In this document: piece by piece, positions 25,070-33,174 of the stretch
Layout: every line of letters starts with the position of its first letter
Numbering within the stretch: position 1 is the stretch's first letter
Source: an uncultured Sterolibacterium sp.
GTDB taxonomy: Bacteria; Pseudomonadota; Gammaproteobacteria; Burkholderiales; Rhodocyclaceae
NCBI GenBank assembly: GCA_903904605.1
Contig: CAIVDC010000046.1
Span: forward strand, 1 to 64,000
Direction: 5' to 3'
Length of the DNA stretch: 64,000 nt
The notes under the pieces: generated by a model
What the model was told of the DNA's origin: nothing
Seen by the model: only the letters and a program-made list of their open reading frames with translations
Database searches by the model: none
Made by a program: the position numbers and the translations under genes

Positions 25070-26119
25070 TTAGCGTGCGGGAAATTCTTCGTAGAAGCCC
25101 AGTTTCCTTTGCATCGGCGCATCGTCGACGATGAACAGGTAGGCGGGTTGGGTGTTCGAGAGATTGCGCAGGCGAATCTCGGCATGGGTGGGAATCGCAA
25201 ACGTGTCGTGTTCTTCCCATCGCGCGTCGACAGCGTCCACTGTGGCTTCGCCGCCGCCTTCGACCACGTGGACGACGGCCGACGCCGAGCGCCGGGTCAG
25301 CCGCCGCTCTTCGCCCGGGCGCAGCATCAATGCGGAGAAGCCCATGACCGGCAGGCATTCCTCGCCGGTTTCGGGATTGACGTAGGCAAGCCGAACGGCT
25401 TCGTCGGCAGCCGTCGCGCGCGCCAGGTCGGCCAGCGCCGACCTCACCTCCTGCCAGGGGAAGCGCATCAGCGGATAAGGCTTCTTTTGCCGGCCCAGGG
25501 AGCGATAGGGCAACAGACCGGCGCGACGAAACAGGGTTTGCGACGAGTCGGGCAGATCGGAATCCGCTTGCGCCCTGCCTTCGACCGCGTAGGACGCCTC
25601 GAGGTGGTAGATCAGCGGCAGATCGAGCGCATCCATCCAGATCACCGGATCCTTGCCGTCGTGGCCATGCTGATGCCATTTTCCGGACGGCGTCAGGATC
25701 AGGTCGCCGCGACCCATCGGACATTTCTCTCCGTCGACCAGCGTATACGCGCCCTCGCCTTCGATGACGAAGCGCACCGCGCTGGGCGTGTGATAGTGGT
25801 TGGGGGCCGTTTCGCCCGGCAGGATGAGCTGCATGCCGATGTAGATGCTCGGCGTCGCCGTCAGGTTTTCGCTGCCCAGGCCGGGGTTGGCGAGCACCAG
25901 GACGCGCCGCTCGGCCTTTTCGATCGGCGTCAGGCGGCCGGCTTCCAGCAGCAGCGGCCGAATCGCCTTGTAGGACCAGAAGGTCGGCCGGGTCTTGCGT
26001 GCAGGATGATTGTGCGGCAGGACCGTGCGCATGCTGGGCCACAGCGGGGCCAGGTTTTCCTGCAGCAATTCTTCGCGGTAGCGCAGCGGGAGCTCTTCGA
26101 GTGTGCCCAGTCGAGACAT
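25070..26119 (-). CDS. Gentisate 1,2-dioxygenase
   Basis: This 349-residue protein is a bicupin ring-cleavage enzyme that opens gentisate to maleylpyruvate with Fe(II) and oxygen. The N-terminal cupin shows the metal-binding pattern [19 protein letters not shown] and then [18 protein letters not shown]; the second cupin (about 240-340) contains [14 protein letters not shown]. Length and motifs match the NagI/MhbD/SdgD group. ATG 26119 follows AAGGAAG; a longer open frame upstream lies inside the hydroxylase gene. It sits between the hydroxylase and the hydrolase in one operon, which implies aerobic use of 3-hydroxybenzoate. Confidence 0.92.
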   Translation of the reverse strand: MSRLGTLEELPLRYREELLQENLAPLWPSMRTVLPHNHPARKTRPTFWSYKAIRPLLLEAGRLTPIEKAERRVLVLANPGLGSENLTATPSIYIGMQLILPGETAPNHYHTPSAVRFVIEGEGAYTLVDGEKCPMGRGDLILTPSGKWHQHGHDGKDPVIWMDALDLPLIYHLEASYAVEGRAQADSDLPDSSQTLFRRAGLLPYRSLGRQKKPYPLMRFPWQEVRSALADLARATAADEAVRLAYVNPETGEECLPVMGFSALMLRPGEERRLTRRSASAVVHVVEGGGEATVDAVDARWEEHDTFAIPTHAEIRLRNLSNTQPAYLFIVDDAPMQRKLGFYEEFPAR

Positions 26120-26150
26120 GTCGTCTTCCTTGTCGGGTTGAAAGGGAGCG

Positions 26151-27356
26151 CTAGGACGCGCGGTGCGCCAGGCCATCCATCGGTTTCCAGCCGTACAGCC
26201 ATTCCAGGGCATCGTAAGAGCGCTGATCCGAACGTCCCTGCCACAGCGAATTGCGCACCAGGCGCTCGACCCCGGCGGCATGGTACAGGCGCCCCATTTC
26301 GCGGGTAGACAGGACGATCCGTGCGGTGCGGGGAATGCGTGCCGCCTGGTAGTGCTGAAAACCCTGGGCCAGGTCGCCCTGGGCGATCTTGATCGCCTCG
26401 CCCAGGCAGACCGCATCCTCTATGGCCATGCCGGCGCCCTGCGCCAGGTATTGCATGGTCGGATGGGCCGCGTCGCCGAGCAGGGTGGCCCGCCTATCGG
26501 TCCAGTTGGCGACCGGGCTGCGGTCGGACGTGCTCCAGCGGCGCCATGAAGTCGGCTTGAACAGCAGGCGTTTCGGGCGCTCGCAGATTTCCTGGAAATA
26601 GGACAGCACCTCTTCCTGGCTGCCCTCGCGAATGTCGCCGGTTTCCTGTTCCCTGCTATGGAAGGTCACCACCAGGTTGAACTGCTTGCCGCCGCGCAAG
26701 GGGTAATGCACCAGGTGGTTGTTCGGGCCGGCCCAGACGCAGGGCGCATTCCAGCGCAAGTCTTCCGGCACTTCCTCGGCCGGCAGGACCGCCCGATACA
26801 CGACGTGACCGGTCACCCGCGGCTTGTCGCCGACGATCGCGTCGCGCACGACCGAGCGGCCGCCGTCGGCGCCGACCAGGGCCCGGCCCGGGTGTTCGTT
26901 GCCTTTGGCGTCGATGGCGACGACGCCGTTCGCGTCCTGCTCGAAGCGCACGATCTCCGTGCCGGTGTGCAACGCGATCAGGGGGGATCGGCGGACCCCC
27001 TCGAGGATGGAGGTATGGATGTCGGCGCGATGAATCACGACATACGGATTACCGAAACGCTTTCGGAACGCGTCTCCAAGCCCGATACTGGCCACCTCCG
27101 TCGCATCGATGGCGTCCATCATGACCAATTTTTCGACGAATACCGAACGGGAACGGACGACCTCGCCGACGCCCAAGGAATCGAGCGCATTGAAGGCGTT
27201 GGGCCCCATCTGGATGCCGGCGCCGATTTCGCCCAGCTCCGCGGCCCTTTCCAGCAACTTGACGCGGATACCCTGGTTGGCGAGGGACAGCGCCGCCGCG
27301 AGGCCGCCTATGCCTCCGCCGACGACGATGACCGGAGGCTGATCCGCTGAATTCAT
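26151..27356 (-). CDS. FAD-dependent 3-hydroxybenzoate 6-hydroxylase
   Basis: This 401-residue flavoprotein monooxygenase has the N-terminal FAD fold [19 protein letters not shown], the middle DG motif [13 protein letters not shown], and the C-terminal [20 protein letters not shown]. The last phrase and the length are typical of 3-hydroxybenzoate 6-hydroxylases (NagX/MhbM) and of the close salicylate hydroxylase group. Gentisate dioxygenase follows 31 bp downstream, so 3-hydroxybenzoate to gentisate is the best-supported reaction; salicylate 5-hydroxylation normally uses a multicomponent enzyme. It is divergent from the LysR gene. Confidence 0.88.
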   Translation of the reverse strand: MNSADQPPVIVVGGGIGGLAAALSLANQGIRVKLLERAAELGEIGAGIQMGPNAFNALDSLGVGEVVRSRSVFVEKLVMMDAIDATEVASIGLGDAFRKRFGNPYVVIHRADIHTSILEGVRRSPLIALHTGTEIVRFEQDANGVVAIDAKGNEHPGRALVGADGGRSVVRDAIVGDKPRVTGHVVYRAVLPAEEVPEDLRWNAPCVWAGPNNHLVHYPLRGGKQFNLVVTFHSREQETGDIREGSQEEVLSYFQEICERPKRLLFKPTSWRRWSTSDRSPVANWTDRRATLLGDAAHPTMQYLAQGAGMAIEDAVCLGEAIKIAQGDLAQGFQHYQAARIPRTARIVLSTREMGRLYHAAGVERLVRNSLWQGRSDQRSYDALEWLYGWKPMDGLAHRAS

Positions 27357-27477
27357 TTTGGTCTCCTATGCAGGTTCGAGTAGGGATGGTGCAGGCCGCA
27401 GGCGTCCGGCCCCGTTTGCTTTAGGCTCGAATCATATATATCAACATTAATTCATGCTACAGATCAATGCGTATAAT

Positions 27478-27493
27478 TACTATTTAAATAGTA
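27478..27493. promoter_or_regulatory. Perfect A/T-rich palindrome before the LysR gene
   Basis: TACTATTTAAATAGTA is an exact 16-bp palindrome ending 19 bp before the LysR start, in an AT-rich divergent region (about 27430-27495) between the regulator and the gentisate operon. It is a likely binding site or promoter element. It does not follow the usual T-N11-A layout exactly. Confidence 0.45.
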
Positions 27494-27512
27494 AATATCA
27501 TCCGGAGTGCCC

Positions 27513-28412
27513 GTGGAAGAGTTCGATACCAAACTGCTGCTGGTATTTCTGGAGATCTATCGCACGGGCAACCTCTCGCGCGCAGCGGAAAGTCTGGCGA
27601 CCAGCCAGCCCACGATCAGCTTCAGCCTGGCGAAGCTGCGCACTCATTTCAAGGACCGGCTATTCGTCAGAACGGGCAAGGGCATGGAGCCGACCCCCTA
27701 TGCGCATGAACTGGTGGCGCCCATCCAGAGCGCACTGGACGGACTGCGCAACGCCCTGGGCCATCAAGCGGTATTCGACCCCTTGAGTTCCAACCGCTCG
27801 TTCAGCATCTGCATGACCGACATCAGCCAGATCAATCTGCTGCCGACGCTGATCAACAGACTGCGCATCCTGGCTCCGAAGGTAAAGTTGCGCATCCATA
27901 ATATTACCGAAGCCACGGCGGCCATGTTGAGCTCCGGCGAGGCCGATCTGGCCGTCGGCTTCATGCCGCAATTGGACCGCGGATTCTTTCAGCAGAACCT
28001 GTTCGAGCAGGATTTCGTTTGCATCGTGAGAAAGGGCCATTCCCGCATCAAGCAAACGCTGAGTCTCGATCAGTTCAAGGAAGAGGGGCAACTGGTCGTC
28101 ACGACCTCCGGCACTGGCCACTGGATCATCGACAAGCAGCTCGAGGAACAGCGCATCGAGCGCAAGATAATGCTCGAACTGCCGACCTTTCTCGGGCTGC
28201 TGACCATCGTCGAGCAAACGGACCTGATCGCCATCATCCCCCGTCGCTTGGGAGAACTGCTGCAAGGCCAGGGCAGGATCAAGTTGTTGCCGCCGCCCCT
28301 ACCCTTGCCGCGCTACTTCGTGAAGCAGCACTGGCACGAGCGCTTTCATCATGACCTTGGGAATCGCTGGCTGCGCGCGCTATTGACGGAACTGTTCCTC
28401 GGGGATGCCTGA
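27513..28412 (+). CDS. LysR-family regulator of the 3-hydroxybenzoate/gentisate operon
   Basis: This 299-residue regulator has an N-terminal winged helix (about 5-62; FLEIYRTGNLSRAAESLATS, QPTISFSLAKLR) and a periplasmic-binding-protein-like effector domain (about 90-295). The GTG at 27513 has a GGAG five bases upstream, so it is preferred over the GTG at 27507. It is divergent from the hydroxylase gene, the classical layout for a LysR protein that activates a catabolic operon when an aromatic effector binds; 3-hydroxybenzoate or gentisate is the likely effector. Its last 33 bases overlap the end of the convergent ATPase gene. Confidence 0.88.
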   Translation: MEEFDTKLLLVFLEIYRTGNLSRAAESLATSQPTISFSLAKLRTHFKDRLFVRTGKGMEPTPYAHELVAPIQSALDGLRNALGHQAVFDPLSSNRSFSICMTDISQINLLPTLINRLRILAPKVKLRIHNITEATAAMLSSGEADLAVGFMPQLDRGFFQQNLFEQDFVCIVRKGHSRIKQTLSLDQFKEEGQLVVTTSGTGHWIIDKQLEEQRIERKIMLELPTFLGLLTIVEQTDLIAIIPRRLGELLQGQGRIKLLPPPLPLPRYFVKQHWHERFHHDLGNRWLRALLTELFLGDA

Positions 28413-31103
28413 TTCTGCGTGAGGAGCGAGCAATCTCCTGCGTGCAAACCACTTGCGCAACTCTTCCAGAATGAACATGGCTGCCGCGAAGGGCAGGATG
28501 AACAGCCAGACCTCCTCGCCAATGGCTGCCGTCCCGAGGAGATAATTTCCCCAGGGGCTGTAGTTGGTCAACAGCAGGATGACGATTTCCCACAGCACAC
28601 CGAAAATGATCAGCGGATTGCGCCACAGTCCGGTCGAAAACGCCGACCGGGTGGGGCTTCGGCAAAGGAACACGTTCACCACCTGCATCAGCACGATGGC
28701 GCTCAGGCAGGCGGTCGTGGCGCGAAGGTAGGCGGGATCCCGGGCGCCCAGCTGCTGGCCGTAATGCCACCCGGCGCCGTGGAGAACGAAGAAGAATGCC
28801 GCCATGGCGGCAGCGGCCTCGATCAGGCCCAGGAAGAGATAGGCGCGGAAAGCCAGCGGCCAGTTCATCAGCCTTTCGCCTAGCGGACGGGGCGGTCGCC
28901 TCATGATCTGCGGGTCGGGTCTCTCGACGCCGAGGCCGAGGGCGGTCAGGGTGTCAGACCCCATGTCGATGGACAGCGCCTGAATCGGCGTCAAGGCCAG
29001 GGGAATCCTGAACACCAGGAAGCCCAGGTAAGGGATCAACTCGGCAACATTGTGCACCAGCACGTAGGTGAGGAATTTTCGGATATTTTCAAATATGGCG
29101 CGACCCTCCTCGACCGCATTCACGATGCTGGCGAAATTGTCGTCAAGCAGCACCATGTCGGCCGCCTCCTTGGCCACGTCCGTGCCGGCGATGCCCATGG
29201 CGATACCGATATGCGCCGCCTTCAGCGCCGGTGCATCATTGACGCCGTCGCCCGTGACCGCCACGATCTGTCCCTTGTTCTTCAAGGCTTCCACGATACG
29301 CATCTTCTGGTCGGCGACCACCCGCGCAAAGATGATCTCGCCGGCGTCCAGGGCGAACTGCAGCTGGATGGCCGAGAAACGCCGGAGTTCTGCGCCGGTG
29401 ATGATCGTCGGATGGTCGGACTGCAGCAGCCCGATTTCGCGTGCGATCGCGGCGGCCGTCCTGGGGTGGTCGCCGGTCACCATGATCACCTTGATCCCGG
29501 CCTCCCGGCATTTGCGCAGTGCTTCCGGCACTTCGGGCCGGGGCGGATCTTCCAGCCCCGCCAGCCCGGCAAATACCAGGTCCTCCTCCAGCCTCTCCCG
29601 GTCGTGGCCCGCCCCTGGCCTCCTGCAGGCGTAGGCCAGCACGCGCAGCCCCTGCTGCGCCAGCGCATCGTGCGCGCTGGCGATGCGTTGCCTGTCCTCC
29701 GGCCCCAGAGGCACGATCGCGCCGTCGAGGAGCCGGTGCCGGCAAAGCGGCAGCACCGACTCGGGTGCCCCCTTGCAGTACAGGACAGGACCTTCAGGCG
29801 CACGATGCAGGGTGGACAGCCGCATGCGATCGGCATCGAACGGGATCGCGTCGAGCCGGGGCTGGACGGCTTGGCCGGGAACGAAGATCAGCGCCATTTC
29901 CACCAGCGCGACTTCCATCGGATCGCCGAGCAGGGCCGGCTTGCCATCGCTCTCGGTTTCCTTCAGATCCTGGCACATCCGGGCTGCCAGGAAGAATGGC
30001 CGGTAGAGATCGGCAATTCCCGGCTGCCGGCTCAGCCCGGCCGGCGAAGCCAGGACTTCCCCCAGGTAGACTTGCCGGACCGCCATGCGATTCTGGGTCA
30101 GGGTACCGGTCTTGTCGGTGCAGATGACCGTCGTCGAGCCGAGCGTCTCGACCGAGGGCAGGTAACGGATCAGGACATTGCGCTTGGCCATGCGCTGGGT
30201 GGCCAGCACCAGGGACAGCGTCAGGGTGGGGAGCAGTCCTTCCGGCACCATGGCGACGATGATGCCGATCGCGAAGATGAAGTCCTTCCAGAACGGGATG
30301 CCGATCAGCCAACCGAAGAGGAAGAAGGCAAGACCGATCGCCACCGCGAGGATCGCCGTCAAGCGGCTCAATTGCGCGATCTCCCTGCGTAGCGGGGAGA
30401 TTTCCGTTCCGGCCGTTTGGCTGAGATGCGCAATCTTGCCGAATTCGGTGTGCATGCCGGTGGCGAAGACGAGGGCCTTGGCCTGGCCGGAGGCCATCGA
30501 AGTGCCGGCGAGCACGACGTTCCTGCTGTCCATCAGATCCGACGCTTCGGATGGACCGGCATCTCTTGCCTGAGGCAGCGACTCACCGGTGACGGAAGCA
30601 TTATTGACCCGTGCGGCGAAGGCCTCGATCAGACGGCAGTCTGCAGGCACGATATCGCCCTGCTCCAGGTAAACGATATCCCCCGGCACCAACTGCTCCG
30701 CGGGCATCCGCGTGAGCTTGCCCGCGCGCAATGCCTGGGCCTGTTGCGGCAGCAGTTTGCGCAAGGCCGCAAGTGTTCTTTCGACCCGGTATTCCTGCCA
30801 GAAGGAGAACAGCCCGCTGACCGCGATCACGGTGATGATGGCAAAGCCGACCTTCGCCATGCCCTGCCCGGGCTCGCTCCATTCGGCGAAGAAGGCCAGC
30901 CCCGCGGCAACCCAGAGTATCAGCGAAAAGAATGTCGTGAACTCCCTGGCCAGGCGCAGCCACAAAGGTCCCCGGGCCACTTGCTGCACTTCGTTGCGGC
31001 CATACTCGCGCAGTCGCCGTTCGACTTCCGCACCGCTCAGACCTTCCGCGTCGCTGTTCAGACTCGCGAGGGCATCGAGCGCAGACAGTTGGTGGATTTT
31101 CAT
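28380..31103 (-). CDS. P-type cation ATPase, type II, resembling Na,K-ATPase
   Basis: This 907-residue pump has all P-type signatures: TGESLP in the actuator, phosphorylated Asp (about 330) in DKTGTLTQN, MVTGDHPRTA and TGDGVNDAPALK. It has an N-terminal cation-ATPase domain and about ten membrane helices. The ion-site segments read VPEGLLPTLTL (TM4), HNVAELIPY (TM5) and IDMGSDTLTAL (TM6), followed by MRRPPR. TM6 has Asp where SERCA has Asn, and the MRRPPR phrase also matches Na,K/H,K-ATPases, so Na+ or K+ transport is more likely than Ca2+. No beta subunit is seen nearby. The start at 31103 is the first ATG that fits the domain. Confidence 0.88.
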   Translation of the reverse strand: MKIHQLSALDALASLNSDAEGLSGAEVERRLREYGRNEVQQVARGPLWLRLAREFTTFFSLILWVAAGLAFFAEWSEPGQGMAKVGFAIITVIAVSGLFSFWQEYRVERTLAALRKLLPQQAQALRAGKLTRMPAEQLVPGDIVYLEQGDIVPADCRLIEAFAARVNNASVTGESLPQARDAGPSEASDLMDSRNVVLAGTSMASGQAKALVFATGMHTEFGKIAHLSQTAGTEISPLRREIAQLSRLTAILAVAIGLAFFLFGWLIGIPFWKDFIFAIGIIVAMVPEGLLPTLTLSLVLATQRMAKRNVLIRYLPSVETLGSTTVICTDKTGTLTQNRMAVRQVYLGEVLASPAGLSRQPGIADLYRPFFLAARMCQDLKETESDGKPALLGDPMEVALVEMALIFVPGQAVQPRLDAIPFDADRMRLSTLHRAPEGPVLYCKGAPESVLPLCRHRLLDGAIVPLGPEDRQRIASAHDALAQQGLRVLAYACRRPGAGHDRERLEEDLVFAGLAGLEDPPRPEVPEALRKCREAGIKVIMVTGDHPRTAAAIAREIGLLQSDHPTIITGAELRRFSAIQLQFALDAGEIIFARVVADQKMRIVEALKNKGQIVAVTGDGVNDAPALKAAHIGIAMGIAGTDVAKEAADMVLLDDNFASIVNAVEEGRAIFENIRKFLTYVLVHNVAELIPYLGFLVFRIPLALTPIQALSIDMGSDTLTALGLGVERPDPQIMRRPPRPLGERLMNWPLAFRAYLFLGLIEAAAAMAAFFFVLHGAGWHYGQQLGARDPAYLRATTACLSAIVLMQVVNVFLCRSPTRSAFSTGLWRNPLIIFGVLWEIVILLLTNYSPWGNYLLGTAAIGEEVWLFILPFAAAMFILEELRKWFARRRLLAPHAESGIPEEQFRQ

Positions 31104-31284
31104 CGGGTATGGGCTAGGAGGGTCCGGCCGCGGCCTTGAAGAGTGCCGGCGGCCGACGGTCAAACCGGCAAGGCAAACTTCCATGGCGTCGCTTCGTATC
31201 GCTCATGATACTGACGAAAGAGCGGTCCGGGCAGGGAGTGAAAAGAAAAGCTATAGTTAGCTTCGGCAATGCGGGAGGCGTAAA

Positions 31285-32991
31285 GTGGAAAACAGATCGA
31301 TCGTCGGATTCCGCAATCGCATCGTCAATTACCTCGCCGGCCTGCTCTGTTTTGCCGTGGGCCTGGTGGGGGTCTACCTGTCGGGTTCGACGCCGAGTCC
31401 GGGCATCGTGGCCGTGTTCCTGGTCGCCGGACTGCTTGTCGCGCTCGTCCCGAGCCTGTATTTCGGCAAGACCATCGGCACGCCGCTGGGCAATCTGCGC
31501 GATACCATAAGCGCCACGCGAAGCGACGGCGATCTGGCCCGACGCGCCCAGGTGTCGCCGGGCAGCGTCGCCGGAGCGGCGCAATCCTACAACGAACTCA
31601 TGGCCGCTTTTCAAGGCATCATTACGCGGGTAATGTTCAATTCGAACCAGGTCGCCCAGGCCGCCGAGAAACTCATCGCCGAGGCGCGCCAGACGGCCGC
31701 CAGCTCCACCAGCCAGAATGAAGCCGCGGAGGAAGCGGCCGAGGCGGTCGCCGAAATGGCGGCGGGGATGGGCGAAGTGGCGCGTAATGCCGACCAGGCT
31801 GCGGAGATCGCGCAGCAGGCGCGAGAGGACTCCGGCCAGGGCGAGGCCATCGTCAATGAAGCGTCTGCCGAAATCGAGCGCATCGCTGTCTCGGTCGAAC
31901 AATCGGCACAGGTCGTGGCCGCATTGGGAGCGCGTTCGGAGGACATCTCCGGCATCGTTAAGGTGATCCACGACATCGCCAGCCAGACCAACCTGCTGGC
32001 GCTCAACGCGGCAATCGAAGCGGCACGGGCCGGCGAGCAGGGCAGAGGCTTCGCGGTAGTCGCCGACGAAGTCAGGAAGCTTGCCGAGCGCACGACAGCG
32101 GCCACCGCCGAGATCGGCCGGATGATTACCGCCATCCAGGGGGAAACCAGGACCTCCATCGCCGCGATTCAGTCGGGCAGTTCCCAGGCGCGCAGCGGCG
32201 CCGCCCTGGCCAGGCAGGCGGCGGCAGCGCTCAAGCAGATCAATCAGGGCGCCCAGGAAACCAAGGACAAGATCGACTCAATCGCCCAGGCGGTGAGGCA
32301 GCACAGCGCCAGGTCGCAGCGGATTGCCGAACACGTCTCCAGCATCATCGGCCTGGCTGACCTCAATGCCGAGTGCGCCCGCAAGACTCTGGCTGAAGCC
32401 GATCAACTCAATTATCTATCGACCAACCTGGAGGAAGTGGGCTCGGTATTCAAGCTGGGCGAAGCCGGCGAGCTTGCCCGGCAACTGCATGAACGCATGC
32501 CGAGCGTGGTCCAGGAACTGGCGCGGGACGTTTCCGTGCTGCTGGAAACTGCGGTCGACCAGGACAAGATCAAGCTTGACGATTTGTTCGACACCTGCTA
32601 TTCCGGCATTCCCGGCACCGAACCACAGAAGTTTCACTCCCGCTACGATACGCTGACTGACAGCATCCTTCCGGCTGTCCAGGAGCCGGTGCTGGAACGC
32701 AATGCTGAAGTCGCGTATGCCATTGCCTGTGCCAGGGACGGCTATGTGCCGACCCATAACAACCGGTTCTGCCAGCCCTTGACCGGCGACGCGAAGAAGG
32801 ACTTCTTGAACAATCGCAGCAAGCGGATTTTCGGCGACCCGGTAGGCAAGCGCTGCGGCACGCACGAACTGCCTTTCCTGCTCCAGACCTACCGTCGCGA
32901 TACGGGCGAGATCATGCATGACATCTCCGCACCGGTCTATGTGAAGGGACGCCACTGGGGCGGCGTCCGCATCGGTTACCGTACCGAATGA
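31285..32991 (+). CDS. Methyl-accepting chemotaxis protein with a C-terminal sensor domain
   Basis: A GTG after GGGAGG starts 568 residues. Two close membrane helices (about 12-33 and 40-58) have almost no periplasmic loop, then comes a HAMP-like segment and a signalling domain (about 110-400) with the hairpin tip [20 protein letters not shown]. Uncommonly, a further domain of about 120 residues follows (about 445-568; [36 protein letters not shown]), resembling a Cache/PAS-type sensor placed after the signalling part in the cytoplasm. The receptor therefore likely senses an internal signal. No other che gene is in the window. Confidence 0.88.
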   Translation: MENRSIVGFRNRIVNYLAGLLCFAVGLVGVYLSGSTPSPGIVAVFLVAGLLVALVPSLYFGKTIGTPLGNLRDTISATRSDGDLARRAQVSPGSVAGAAQSYNELMAAFQGIITRVMFNSNQVAQAAEKLIAEARQTAASSTSQNEAAEEAAEAVAEMAAGMGEVARNADQAAEIAQQAREDSGQGEAIVNEASAEIERIAVSVEQSAQVVAALGARSEDISGIVKVIHDIASQTNLLALNAAIEAARAGEQGRGFAVVADEVRKLAERTTAATAEIGRMITAIQGETRTSIAAIQSGSSQARSGAALARQAAAALKQINQGAQETKDKIDSIAQAVRQHSARSQRIAEHVSSIIGLADLNAECARKTLAEADQLNYLSTNLEEVGSVFKLGEAGELARQLHERMPSVVQELARDVSVLLETAVDQDKIKLDDLFDTCYSGIPGTEPQKFHSRYDTLTDSILPAVQEPVLERNAEVAYAIACARDGYVPTHNNRFCQPLTGDAKKDFLNNRSKRIFGDPVGKRCGTHELPFLLQTYRRDTGEIMHDISAPVYVKGRHWGGVRIGYRTE

Positions 32992-33174
32992 ATTGCTTGC
33001 GCCGATGTCGCGATCAGCCGCTTCCCTGCTGCCGGTAAGTATTGCCCGCATCGTCCGCGGAGAGTAGCCTTGCTGCAATAGTGGTCTATGCCTGTTCACC
33101 TTGCGCCGATATCAGCAGACACCTCATAGCGTCATGGACGATGGGCCGAGTCGCCTTCCAGCACGGCAAGGATC

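Noticed and set aside
24351-26042. A single long frame that would fuse extra sequence to the hydrolase
   Set aside because: The part before 25055 is the gentisate dioxygenase gene read in the wrong frame. The hydrolase starts with its own ATG and normal family length.
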